64,000 nt of DNA from Emiliania huxleyi CCMP1516 (taxonomy: Eukaryota > Haptophyta > Isochrysidales > Noelaerhabdaceae), in NCBI RefSeq assembly GCF_000372725.1, contig NW_005200378.1:48844-112843 (forward strand). The letters are read 5' to 3'. The position numbers and the translations under genes are program-made. Of this stretch, positions 50,565 through 60,517 are shown one piece after another (the stretch's first letter is position 1; each line of letters starts with the position of its first letter). The notes under the pieces are model-generated. The model did not search any database, had not been told where the DNA came from, and saw only the letters and a list, made by a program, of their open reading frames with translations.

Positions 50565-50645
50565 CTTAAAATCCCTGTGTGGTGGCGGCGTGCCGTCCTC
50601 CCATCCCTCCCTTGGGCTGTCTGTTTTCTTTCTTTCTTTCTGATG
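50565..50645 (-). repeat. Inverted copy of the 3416-family repeat
   Basis: On the minus strand: GAAAGAAAGAAAGAAAACAG, ACAGCCCAAGGGAGGGATGG, GAGGACGGCACGCCGCCACC, ACACAGGGATTTTAA. It preserves the 3' tail seen at 3570-3615. Confidence 0.8.
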
Positions 50646-51024
50646 AATCACCCGCCATAAAAACGGTATGGTGTTGAGCTCTCTGCTGCCGCGGCGCCCC
50701 TGTCGGTGCGAAGGCGCCCGGCGGCCGCGCGCTTGGTGCCCACGCCGACCGGCTGCTCTCGCGGCGCCGAGGCGTACCGCTCCGGTCACGTCTCGCGCGC
50801 TGCGAGGTGCCTTTTGGCATGTGAGCGCTGGCTAGAGACGCCAGGAAGCTCGCTTCCATGCCTGCGGCCGCGGGCGTGCGGGCGGCCCGCGAGGCTCGGC
50901 GAAGCTCCGAGCGGGTCTTCGAGCTCGCGGCCCGCGACGAGCCAGCATGGCTCGTCGCTCGACGGGAGCCTGCCCAGTATGCTCTTGGGATGCTGTACAG
51001 CCTCGCCAAGCTCTCTGGGAAGGT
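50646..51024. other. 3' flank of the zinc-finger ORF
   Basis: No independent gene recognised; may include further, frame-shifted parts of the ORF at 51025. Confidence 0.3.
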
Positions 51025-52447
51025 CTACAGGGCCAGGGCGGGCCGCCTCGGGCGCGATGGCGCGCTGAATAGTACCATGACTACGAGCTCTCCGATCGGG
51101 TCGCCGGCAGCGGGCTTGCGCGGCGTGCCGCTCGACGGCAGGCTGCTCCTCACCCTTCCAACAGTGTCTTCTGCCTCGCTTCTCTCGCTGCAACCGCCTC
51201 CGGGGGCCGGCGCCGACCGCCTCGCTTCGCCAGCGCTGCCTACGCCTGCGACACACGTGTCGCGGTTGGGGTCGGAGACGGGCCGGTCTCCCTCTTGTTC
51301 GGGCCGTGCGGGGGGAGCGGAGGCGGAGAGGACGAGCTCGCGAAACAAAGCCATGAAACCGTCGGGGGACGAAGCACAGGAGGCGGCCCGTTGCACCATC
51401 TGGTCGTACGTGTACTTCTGCGTGCCGACGGGACGGCAGGTGATGAGCACGGCGGACACGACGGCGTAGCAGGCTCCACGTGCACCATCGAGGGTGCCCG
51501 GCTTCCGCGGCGTGCTGGCAAACGCCTCCATGCCAAAGAGGATTGGTGCCCGGCACAGGTCTCGGTACTCCTCACTCGCAGGGAACTCCTGGTGATGCAG
51601 TTGCAATCGTTTGAAGGCCTCGAGCGAGATGCCGTCGGTGAAGCAAAGGTTGAAGTCGGCGGCCGGGGTCGTGTTGAGTTTGAGGAGGGTCGATGGCGGC
51701 CGAGGGGTTGCCGCACGCGTTGTGTAGCGCGGCGACCGCTGCTCTCTGTATGCGGGCGGCGTCGGGGACGTCGTCGGGGTGGCGGGCCTGCTGGATCCGG
51801 CTGGCGGCGGAGTTGGTGCCGACGGCGTGGGTGACGTACGAGACGGGGGACCGGGGAGGGGCGTGCTCACGGACCCAAGCGGCGGCGGCGTTGCAGTCGG
51901 CGGTCGGGGTGTGTCCGGCGCCCGCGCGTTGTAGGTGTTGAGGCTGGTTCTTGTTGCTGACGTAGTGATTGAAGAGGTTGCTCCGTTGTGGTTGCCTCCC
52001 GTGACGATGACGCACGCAAGTTTGTCGCACGCCACGCACTTGGTGAGCGCCGAGGAGGCCAATTCGGCGTCGGTCGCATTGGGGTGCTCATTCGTAAAGT
52101 GTCGAAGAAGTTGGGCCGCCGAGCTCTTGTTATTCCCAAAGTCGAATTCGCAAACGAGGCACTTGAACTTTCCTTCATTGGTTTCGCGGCGGCGGCGGCG
52201 GTGACGGTGTCGGCCACGGCGGCGAGGGCGGCGAGCGTGGCGGCGTCGGCGGGCGGGGGGAAGGGGGGCGGCGTGGGCGGCATTGGGGGGCCGGCGGGGG
52301 CTGGAGGCATCCCACCGGAGGGCGGCGGCTTGAGCGGCGGGCGTTCCGCTGTCGGGAAGAAAGCTGAGGTGTTGGGCGGGAGCAATCTCGGCGAGGGCGG
52401 CGGCGAGGGCGGCCTGGTCTGCTGGTCGCTGCTTGGGCGGCTCGCTG

Positions 52448-52479
<32 letters not shown>

Positions 52480-52521
52480 TTCGTCGCTGCCTGGCGCGCG
52501 ATCGTCTGCGTGCTCTCTCAT
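51025..52521 (-). CDS. Zinc-finger ORF, probably retroelement-derived
   Basis: 498 codons from the ATG at 52521. The acidic N-terminus (Asp run) is followed by a Cys2-His2-type finger: FKCLVCEF with Cys121 and Cys124, then His141 and His146 (LLRHFTNEHP), then a CxxC at 162-165 (KCVACDKLACV). A Thr/Pro-rich linker and a folded-looking part (GISLEAFKRLQLHHQEFPAS; KYTYDQMVQRAASC) follow. Fingers of this spacing occur at the N-terminus of some LINE and other element proteins, but no reverse transcriptase is visible, so a truncated element is one reading. Residues about 70-112 are an Arg run; a neighbouring frame there (GMPPAPAGPPMPPTPPPFPP, AADTVTAAAAAKPMKE) looks more natural, implying two compensating frameshifts or small introns. 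Confidence 0.5.
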
Positions 52522-53970
52522 TTGTCTAGTTCTTTGTTTATTTATTTACAATTTAGAGTGGAGAGACGAGATAGTGCACTCCCAAGCCCAAATTTCTGAG
52601 TAAGATAGGTTAGTCCATGGAAAGTGCCCCACTCTACACGCCACGCCCCCCCCGTGACAGACCTCCTTTCCGCTGCGGCTCCCGCACTGACCTCACGACC
52701 GTACGGTTGTGCGCCGGCCGACGCAAAGCCACACCGCGCCGCTCCTCTCACATGCGTGATCTCTCCCGACCCCCGGCTGCTCCTGCCGCCTCCGCTGCGC
52801 GCCCGTCCTGGGCAAAGTACGACCTCCCCACAAGAGTACACCGCCCACATTCATGCAATCAAAAAGTCGACAGGTCGAGGGGGCTCAGCGGCTACACCGT
52901 CGAGTCAACGTCTGGGCTCCCGCGGCCCCTGCGTGCGTGCGGAGACATCGGTGAGGACCCCTGCGAGAGTGACGCGCCGCGCCGCGACGCGGGAGCACGC
53001 GAGCGCGCCTCGCACGGCCGTGCCTGCCGCCCTCACGGCTGGTGGTCGCTGCTGGCCTAAGGCGCAGGACCGCCTGCAGGTCACGGCAACTCCCCTTCCG
53101 GACGACAGGCGCGCCCACAATAAGGGGTGCCCACGCTGCGCGATCCTCCGGGCGCTCGATGTGCGCGCCTGCGGGGCGGGGCGTGGAGCGGTGAGCGCGC
53201 CACCCGGTTGCGACTGTACGGGTGCGCGATGAGGGGACTGGGAATGCGGGCAAGGAAGCTGGCAGCCGCAGAAACTGTCGTGTTTGGTCCCGCCAAACTG
53301 CCACCGCATCGGTCGGCACGCGGGCGGGTGCGCACGCGGGTCTCGCGCTCGGGGGCGGGCGGGCGGGTGGTGGTGGTGGTGGGTGGGTGGGAAGGGGGGG
53401 GGGAGGGGGGGGAGCAGGTTTGCGCGGCGGGTGTTGGATCAGTTGTTGCGAGGGCTGTGCGCGCGCGCCAGACAGCAGCTTGTGCGAGAGGCGCTCGCGA
53501 TGCCTAATGGGGGGAAAGGGTGCGGGCTCTCGGCAACTTGAGCCGGGCGGGCGTGACGCGGCGGCGGCGGCGCCAGCTCGCGAGCGACCGGAACGTGCTC
53601 CCCGCGTCGGATCCCGGCTGCCACAGCGGTAGGATCACTGCGCGCCCGGGGGGGGGGAGGGGGGGGATGAGAGGAGGGGTGGGGGGGAACGTTCGACGGT
53701 TGCGCCCACATGAGTGGCGGGCGGGCCGGGTGGGCCTCCCGAGGGGCGGGGCGGCGGCGCCTTGATGCTCCGCGCCGGTGAATCTGCAGAGAATCAGCGA
53801 GATGCCTAGCAAGGAGCAAGGAGGTTTCGGTCTTGTCGCCGCCGTGTGCCTTTGGGAGAAGAAGTCGTCACACCGTCGCTGCCCGGAGCCGAAGCGACGC
53901 AGCCGACGGACGGGTCCTCGAGCAGAATGCGCGCCCGCACGAATCGCTGCGGCCGCCGGTAGGGGCACTC
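52522..53970. other. Gene-poor region
   Basis: No supportable gene. G-rich tracts at 53340-53415 and 53645-53700. Open frames are low-complexity Arg/Pro/Ala. Confidence 0.5.
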
Positions 53971-54109
53971 TCAGTCCGGGGACGGGGCGGGCGCTGGACG
54001 GGAGCGAGGGGGAGCGAGAGGCGGAGCCGAAAAGAAGGGCGGGAGCAGTCGGAGGGCGCGTGGGCGGCGTATATTCTGAGCAACGCCGCGGGCAAACAAA
54101 ACACGCGCC

Positions 54110-54480
54110 TGCATGTTCTCCGTCGACGCCGGCAGCATCACGCTGCCTGTCTCCACTCTCATCGGCCGCGGGCTCCACTGCTTGATGAGAGCCTTTGTTG
54201 CGTCGTTGCCAAAGACGGCGAAGGCCTGGTCGGTCGGGGGAGTGAAGCCGAGCGCCGCGAGCGGGTGCGCGCAGAAGAGAGCGAGCTTGAGCAGCGTGCG
54301 AAACATGCTCAAGGTGGACGACTCGGCAAACTGCTCGTCCCTCTCCGTCATCAACGGCTATCACAGGGTCCCCGCTTTTGGGCGGGTGGGGCAATGGGAA
54401 GGTCTCGATTGCTTGCCGGAGAACCGACCGCAGAGTGTCGGTTGTGAGTTTCTCTGCGTCCACCCGCTCGTGGGAAAGAG
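54110..54480 (-). CDS. Possible exon(s) of an unknown gene
   Basis: Two overlapping minus-strand frames look protein-like: LTTDTLRSVLRQAIETFPLP (about 54450-54380) and, from the ATG at 54354, SMFRTLLKLALFCAHPLAAL followed by GFTPPTDQAFAVFGNDATKA. The phrase FTPPTDQAF resembles the start of a fasciclin domain (FAPTDEAF), but too little is left to claim it. A GC-type donor could follow ENMQ at about 54110. Flanking exons were not found. Confidence 0.3.
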
Positions 54481-55230
54481 ACTGCACATGCAAACCCAAA
54501 AGGCGCGCGGCGGAGAGAGAGGAGAGAGAGTCGCGGCGGACGCGAGAGAGAGAGAGAGAGAGACGCGCGGTACCGCGCGGGGGGAGCTGCGTCGACGGGT
54601 GCGGGACCGCGGCGCAGCCAGTGCCGCGGCGAGGCCTCCGGCTGTTTGCGGCGGGCGGGTTGCTGCTCGCTGCGATGGCGAAAAACTCGTCTCGCCACAC
54701 GCCAAGGGCTTATGCTCTGGCGAGACGTGAGGCGCATGCGCCCAGGAGGGGAGGGGGCATGTGTAACGACACTGCTAGAGATGCCTTTCGGGGCCCAGAG
54801 ATAAAACTTCTGTGATGCCATGCGTGACCTAGTAGTGTCCCCAGCTATGGGCGTGTCCACGTTGGAGCCAGGTGTGCGTGTGGTGTGGGCGCGAGAATAG
54901 CTCCGCCGTTCATGGAGGCAACCGATGCGAGTCGACTGGTGTGTGTCGTCGTGGTTTCGTATCAAGAATTCTCTCTCTCGCGGCGGACGCCTCCTCCTTT
55001 CCTTCTTCGCCACACCGCACACGGATCATCGGTGCCGCACGTACACCAGCGGGCCGAGACACGCCCACAGACGCACCAAGACGCACAAACAACACCGGCA
55101 CTCGAGCATCGGCACGCGATCGCATCCCTCGGCCACACCCCCAAAAACGACTCCCCAGTCAGCAGGGCGGCGCCAAGGGGCGCGCGAGGCCCGAGGGGCA
55201 CTCCGTCCGTCAGGACAGCAGCCCCGTTGA
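54481..55230. other. Gene-poor region
   Basis: Contains a GA microsatellite (GAGAGAGAGAGAGAGAGA at about 54544-54562). No gene recognised. Confidence 0.5.
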
Positions 55231-56477
55231 TCAGGGAAGGCGCGCCCGCCCCACCCTCTCCTCCTGCCCACCGAGAACCGTCCAGAGAAAGTAAGCGATG
55301 AAGGCAACGCCGCCGACGCCAACGGCGAGGCCAGCGATGCTTGTCATTCTCGCCTGCAGGCATGGTTGGATGCGTGCGTGGCGTGCGTCGGCAGAAGACT
55401 CTCGAGGAGTGTGGTCAAGGCGCGCGAACGCGCTCGGGTGTGCAATAGGAACAAGCACCTTTTTCTCCTCCGCCCTGACCGCGCGCACGGCGTGCAACTC
55501 GCGGCCGCGGGCGGGGCGTCCCCCGCGGCGCAGCAGAGCATTCGCCTGTGCCGGGGCGCGTGCCGAGAGGGGGGGATGCGGTGGTGAGGATGCGCCCCCC
55601 GTGGCGACATGTTCGATAGTAGCGCCTTCCCCCCTCGGGCAGGAGACGGCTACCGCGGAGACCGCTGCCCGCGGCATAGGCCGCGGGCGCGCGCACCTCA
55701 GCCGGCGGCAGAATCCGCTTGGTGTCCTTCGCGGTGACGAAGAGGGTCCACCCGCCCACACAGTTGCGGCAGCCGCCCTTCGGGACGACGATGGAGAGCA
55801 TCCGTGCCGGCGCCTCCGCCACATCGCGGTAGTGCTTTGCCACTATCACGAACTCGCGCAGCGCTTCGGCTCCGGCCCGCCGCTCGTCGTCGTCGTCGTT
55901 GCTGCCATCGCCGTCGTCGCCGTCGTCGGGGCTGTCGGGGCTGTCGGGGCTGTCGGTGGTGTCGTCGGGGCTGTCGGTGGAGGAGTCGTCGTCATCGAGC
56001 GCCGCGTCGACCTGCTTCTGCGAGATCTTGAACAGAGGAGAGTCGTCGAGGTGTTTGATCGCCACGTCGAGTTCGACCACGACCTGGAACCAACCGCGGG
56101 AAGGTGAGCGGGGACGGTATGTGGGCACGGGCTCTGTGATCGGGAGACTCGGACGCCTTGTCCTGTTCATCAAGGTCGTCGTCGTCGTCGCCATCGCCAT
56201 CGTCGTCCGCGCCGCCATTGTCGCCATCGCTGTCGCCTTGATCGTTGTCTCCTTGATCGCTGTCTTGATCGCCTTGATCGGGTGGCGACGGCGGAGACTC
56301 GTCGGACAAATCTGGCGGCGATGGCGGCGACTCGTAGTCGTCGCTCGTATCGACCAGCCGGCGAGCTGAGGGAGAGAGCGAACGCGACCGGCCAGCGTCT
56401 CCTTCCGCCAGTCTCTTGGCGCCGGAGGCGCAGCCGAGAAGCAACACCGCGGCAACAAACGAGAAGACGCGTCCCAT
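55231..56477 (-). CDS. Acidic single-pass secretory-pathway membrane protein, 3 exons
   Basis: 276 aa: exons 56477-56157, 56083-55697 and 55353-55231. Residues 1-20 (MGRVFSFVAAVLLLGCASGA) are a clear signal peptide. The luminal part has two Asp/Ser/Pro-rich acidic segments (DDDGDGDDDDDLDEQDK near the end of exon 1 and DSPDDTTDSPDSPDSPDDGD in exon 2). Between and after them lie ordered blocks, VVVELDVAIKHLDDSPLFKI and FVIVAKHYRDVAEAPARMLS followed by CRNC. A C-terminal helix (GLAVGVGGVAFIAYFLWTVL) and a short basic tail (EERVGRARLP) give type I topology. Intron 1 has a GC donor (AAG|GCGTCC), intron 2 GT. Family unknown; the acidic repeats could bind Ca2+ (inference). Confidence 0.75.
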
Positions 56478-56705
56478 TGTTTGTGTCTGTGTCAAGCTTC
56501 GCGGCAACGGCGGTCGTCAAGCGAGGCGCCCCGGGGGGCGGAGAGAGGGAGAGAAGGCTTTGCGCAGGAGTGATCCCTCTTTCCTTTGTTTCTTCTTGAA
56601 GAAATTCTTTCGCCTTCTACACTGCAGGTAGACTCCTGGTGGCCCCGCGACGAGGGAGAGTGGCGTCCGCCCACGCCTGGATTATAGCGGTGTGTCGTGC
56701 GCAAT

Positions 56706-56764
56706 CCGCCACTTGCCGCGAAAACCGTCACTTTGCCGTCACTTCGGGCCAAAAACAGTCACTT
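56706..56764. promoter_or_regulatory. CCGTCACTT repeat cluster, left
   Basis: CCGCCACTT (56706), CCGTCACTT (56725), CCGTCACTT (56736) and CAGTCACTT (56756), ending 55 bp before the coiled-coil gene's ATG. Same motif, same orientation, as the cluster at 58353-58486. Confidence 0.65.
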
Positions 56765-56818
56765 GGAGGGCCGGGAAGTTTCGCATCGACGGTCCTCGTG
56801 GGTGAACCGCAGCGCGTG

Positions 56819-57676
56819 ATGACGCAGCCCGGTGACTCAAAGCCGCCTATGGTGGTGGCGGGCGTTGACCCCACCGGCGCTGGCTCTCACGTGAGCTCCA
56901 CGGCTCGCCCGTCGCTCGCCGGTGAGCCCGTAGCGGTCGTCGCAACTGTCAAGCCCTGCGTCGGGTCGGCACCCGCGCCACAGACCACCGTTGACGTCAA
57001 GACTCCGCCGGTTGAGTCAAAGAAGCGACCGGTACCGACAGCCGCGAGCGATTCCAGCAACGGTGACGGCCAGCCCGAGCCGCGCAAGGCGGCTCGCACG
57101 CTCTTTCCAGCGGAGGTCTGCCCTAGTTGCCGTAGCTGATTGTCGTCACTGTGAGAGCTCGCGCCTCACAGCTGCTCCCATCGTTCGCAGGACTTCGAGG
57201 CGGCCAAGACCAAGATCGCTGAGCAGGCCGCCACCATCGCCGACTTGGAGTCGTCACTTTCTCTCGAGACTGGCATGCACCAGGTGGCGGCGGGCAAGGT
57301 TGCGGGTCTCGAGGCGCAGATCGGCGCGATGAGCGTGTACGAGGGCAGTCTGCTGAGGGAGAAGAACGGCATTGCAGTCGAGCTCGGGACCGTCAAGGAG
57401 AAGCTGCGGCGGGTCGAGAACGAAAAGAAGGGTATCCGCGAGGCGCAACACAAGTTGTTCCAAGCGCGTGACAAGGAGCGCGAGCTGGTCCTGAAGGAGG
57501 TGCGCTGGCTGGAGATCCTCGCGGCCGACATCCTGAAGGAGAGCGTGCCGCGCAGCGTCCTGGACAACTCGATCTGGGCCATCATTGCACGCTTCAAGTC
57601 ACTGCAGACGCGCGCACAGGCCGAGATGGCGACCGCTCGCGCTCGGGCTGCCTCGCAAGTCATTGTTTTGCAGTAG
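56819..57676 (+). CDS. Coiled-coil protein, unknown function, 2 exons
   Basis: 260 aa: exons 56819-57115 and 57191-57676, joined by a 75-bp GT-AG intron (FPAE|DFEAAKTK). Exon 1 is a disordered Pro/Val/Thr region with basic patches (ESKKRPVPTA; PRKAARTLFP). Exon 2 is almost entirely coiled coil (AEQAATIADLESSLSLE; VKEKLRRVENEKKGIREAQH) ending in a helix with RARAASQVIVLQ. Base composition is lower in GC than the surrounding genes. It converges on the Rep-like ORF. It does not resemble a viral capsid protein. Function unknown. Confidence 0.65.
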
Positions 57677-57884
57677 AAGTGTAGCGTTCTGCATTGCGTA
57701 TTGGAGTAGGCGGGCCCCATGACAGAGACTGCTCTCGAGGTTGTGTCATGTTTGCTGCTGTATGCATCATCAAATTACATTTTCTATCAAGGTTCACATT
57801 CTTTGCGCGTACCATTTTCACTTCCTTACACGGTCTATTTCGGCCTCAGCGTGCGCTTCATACACCAGTCACGGCTCACACCAG

Positions 57885-57940
57885 TACGGCTCTGAGCGAC
57901 GCAACCAACTCAACTGGACCGCGGTTGGTACAGAGCCGTA
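57885..57940. other. Nested inverted repeat (stem-loop) between convergent ORFs
   Basis: Outer arms TACGGCTCTG (57885) and CAGAGCCGTA (57931-57940); inner arms ACCAAC (57904) and GTTGGT (57924). Located just 3' of the Rep-like stop codon. Could be a terminator-like or cruciform structure. Confidence 0.6.
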
Positions 57941-57950
57941 ATGAGAGGCG

Positions 57951-58349
57951 TCACGTGTGCGTGGTTGTGATGTGGGTGTACCCGAGCGATTGGTCACTGG
58001 CTAGACGGCCCAAGCGGCGCAGAATAGCTCTCTTTGTGCTGTCCTCGAGGTCTGGATACCACCTCTCGGGAGGAGCGTTTGAGGTGATCACAACTCGTCG
58101 GCATTGGGAATATGCATCCCTTCCATCCAGCAGGACGAGGAGCAGATGGACAGGCAATTCGCCGCAGTAATCATCGAGAAAGACGTCTGCCTGCCCGCTG
58201 TAGCGGCGCAGGCATGTCCGACTACCAGTACACTTGTACACGTCGCTGCCGGTCATTTGATCTGCGCGAAACGTCTTACCCGTGCAACTTGCCCCGTGAA
58301 ACACGTGCACCTCAGGAACCTGCCAGGTCGCACAGATTGAGGCCGCCAT
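57951..58349 (-). CDS. SF3 helicase domain like that of CRESS-DNA virus/plasmid Rep
   Basis: 132 aa from an ATG at 58349. Walker A is FHGASCTGKT (Gly19-Thr26), Walker B is ADVFLDDYCG (Asp59-Asp60), motif C is VVITSNAPPERWY with Asn91, followed by an Arg-finger-like ILRRLGRL. This order and wording is that of circovirus-like Rep proteins and related plasmids. The N-terminal HUH nickase domain that full Rep proteins carry is absent from this ORF, and none was seen upstream. So it is either an endogenised, truncated viral gene or a domesticated helicase domain. The frame is intact, with composition unlike the neighbours. A cluster of five CCGTCACTT repeats begins 4 bp upstream of its start codon. 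Confidence 0.75.
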   Translation of the reverse strand: MAASICATWQVPEVHVFHGASCTGKTFRADQMTGSDVYKCTGSRTCLRRYSGQADVFLDDYCGELPVHLLLVLLDGRDAYSQCRRVVITSNAPPERWYPDLEDSTKRAILRRLGRLASDQSLGYTHITTTHT

Positions 58350-58352
58350 AAG

Positions 58353-58486
58353 CCGTCACTTTTGGCCCGTCGCCAAGGGCGGTCGTCAGATGCCACGTCG
58401 ACGGGCCGTCACTTCGAAGTGACTGCTGCTTGGAAGTTTCCAGAGGCCGTCACTTGGAAGCCGTCACTTCGAACCGTCCGTCACTT
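58353..58486. promoter_or_regulatory. CCGTCACTT iteron-like cluster, right
   Basis: Five exact CCGTCACTT copies at 58353, 58406, 58447, 58461 and 58478, one within the palindrome GTCACTTCGAAGTGAC (58408-58423). Repeats of this size beside rep genes are typical origin iterons; here that role is inference. Confidence 0.65.
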
Positions 58487-58499
58487 CAGAGAAAAAAGA

Positions 58500-59960
58500 A
58501 AACCAGTCTGGGAGCCCTATCTCCCAGCCGTGCACCTTGTAGCCCTCTCGCGTGGGCACGTTCGCGCACTTCTTGACATGCAACATGCTGGTATCGTTGG
58601 GCTCGCGCATCGCAGCTTCCTCCGGCGGGCGCTACGAAAAACCCTCTCGAATCCACTCCGCCCCACGGCTGCAAACGGGATTGGCTTTTACTTCAAACGC
58701 GCACGCTTGCGCGGGAGCCGGTATGCTACCCTCAGTCGCTTCTGTGCTGTTGTGCTGCCCTGTGCTGCTGTCGCGTCCGTCGCCGCCGCTGCGAGCAGTG
58801 CCAGAGGCGCGACCGGGCCCGCTCGGCGACACGAGACGGCTCGATCGCTCACGCCGCTCGATGCAGCGGACACGACCGGCTTCCTCTCTCCCGCCAATGT
58901 TATTGATCGGCCTTTGGTGCAAGATCAGGGACGTGGCGCGCGCATTGTCTCGGACCTCGGCATGCCGCTTGGTCGCGTGGTCTCAGCCTCATCGCCTCAG
59001 CGCTCGGCCGCTCAGCCGCCTGGTCCACAGACAGGTTGGAGAAGCACGTGGCGGCTTCTGCCGTGTGCAGTGCTGGATCCGAGCGGCTGGCGCGCAGCGT
59101 TGATACGGCACGCCGCAGCGTTGGCCGCGCCGATGACTCCGCAGCTCCAACTGTGGTGGAGAGCACCACCCTCGGCCGCCCTCTTGGGTGGGCGTGGCAC
59201 GCGTGGTTGGCTTGATTCGGGTGGCGCGCAGCGTTGCCCCTGGCACGCCGCCGTCGTTGCCCTCAAAGGATCGGCCGCCACGCGGAGGGTCTCGGAGAGA
59301 CTCTCGGCGCTCCCCACAGGCTGTCGCTCGGCTGGCAGCGGCTCGGCGGTGTCTCCACCCTCGCCGCCGCCGCCCTCCCACCCGCCGCCGCCGTTGCCGC
59401 CTCCGTCGCCGCCACCCTCGCCGCCGCCGCCCGCCCCGCCGCCGCCCTCGCCTCCGCCGCCGTCCGGCATGCCGCCGCTCTCGCCCTCGCCTCCAACCGC
59501 CGCCGCCCCCGTCGCCGCCACCCTCGCCGCCGCCACCCTCGCCGCCACCCTCGCCGCCGCCGCCCTCTTCACCGCCCTCGCCGCCCCCGCCCTCGCCGCC
59601 CCCCACGCCGCCGCCACCATCGCAGCCCCCGACGCCGCCCCCGCCCTCACCCCCGCCCTCGCCGCCGCCCTCGCATCCGCCCTCCCCTCCGCCGCCCTCA
59701 CCCCCGCCCTCGCCGCCGCCCTCGCATCCGCCCTCCCCTCCGCCGCCCTCGTCTCCGCCCTCGCCGCCGCCCTCCCACCCGCCGCCGCTGCCGCCTCCGT
59801 CGCCGCCACCCTCGCCGCCACCGCCCGCCCCGCCGCCGCCCTCGCCTCCGCCGCCGTCCGGCATGCCGCCGCTCTCGCCCTCGCCTCCAGCCGCGCCGCC
59901 CTCTCTACCAGTCTCCACCAACACAAATTCAATTTTCATGAACGGGGGCAAGAATGCCTC
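58500..59960. repeat. SPPP-coding (CCGCCCTCG)n low-complexity region
   Basis: From about 59340 to 59910 the sequence is made of CCGCCCTCGCCGCCG-like units that read (S)PPPPSPPP in one frame and Ala/Leu in another. A block of about 150 bp (GTGTCCACC-like start to GGCATGCCGCCGCTCTCGCC) occurs twice, near 59340-59490 and 59740-59890. The best Pro/Ser frame shifts at about 59500, so no single gene covers it. It could be remains of a pherophorin-like (hydroxyproline-rich) gene. 58500-59340 holds nothing recognisable. Confidence 0.6.
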
Positions 59961-60517
59961 GCGCGTATTTGTACTCGTGCGTGTGTGTGGGAGACTGTGA
60001 GGCTCAGGAGGGGCAGCGTCCCTCTCTCTCTCTGTCAGTGTGCGCCTGCCTGGCCTGCCTGTCTCTGTCTGTGAGTCTGTCGAGTCTGTCTGTGTGTGAG
60101 GGTCGGCCCGCGAGTTCCACCCACCAGCGGCGCCGCCCGGTCTGTCCGTCTCGCGTCTGCATCGCCGTCACCGCACCGCGTCCTCTCTCTCTCGCGCGCG
60201 CGGACGAGCTGGGTTGGGGAGGTATAGAGTGATATGCCCCTTATCGACCGTCCGTCCAAGAGCCTCTCTCTGCAAAATGGCAACTCTGTCTCTGTCTTTC
60301 TGTCTCCCTGCCGCCGGATTCGTTAAACCAAAAATAAAATCTGACCACGGTCTGCCAGTTTACGTTAATGGCGGGTGAACTCGGGGCCTCGGGCATCGGT
60401 CGGGGCCTCGGGGCCTCGTGATCACCCACGTGGCTAAGTTCAAGGTGCCCACCTTTCTCCGTCGCAAGGAAACCAAAACGAAGCGACACTCGCAGTCTCC
60501 AAATCCGCTACAGCACA
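59961..60517. other. 5' flank of the SANT gene
   Basis: CT/GT-rich simple stretches; a duplicated TCGGGGCCTCG (60381 and 60405). No gene recognised. Confidence 0.4.

Noticed and set aside
52617-53232. Overlapping plus-strand frames of about 200 codons
   Set aside because: Arg/Pro/Thr-rich, no domain, no conserved start context; GC-driven open frame.
56819-57676. Coiled-coil gene as a viral capsid gene of the CRESS-like block
   Set aside because: Capsids of such viruses have a basic N-terminus and a jelly-roll beta pattern; this protein is disordered plus coiled coil and is spliced.
59188-60000. Pherophorin-like gene in the SPPP frame
   Set aside because: The Pro/Ser frame is preceded by Arg-rich nonsense and shifts near 59500; kept only as a low-complexity region.
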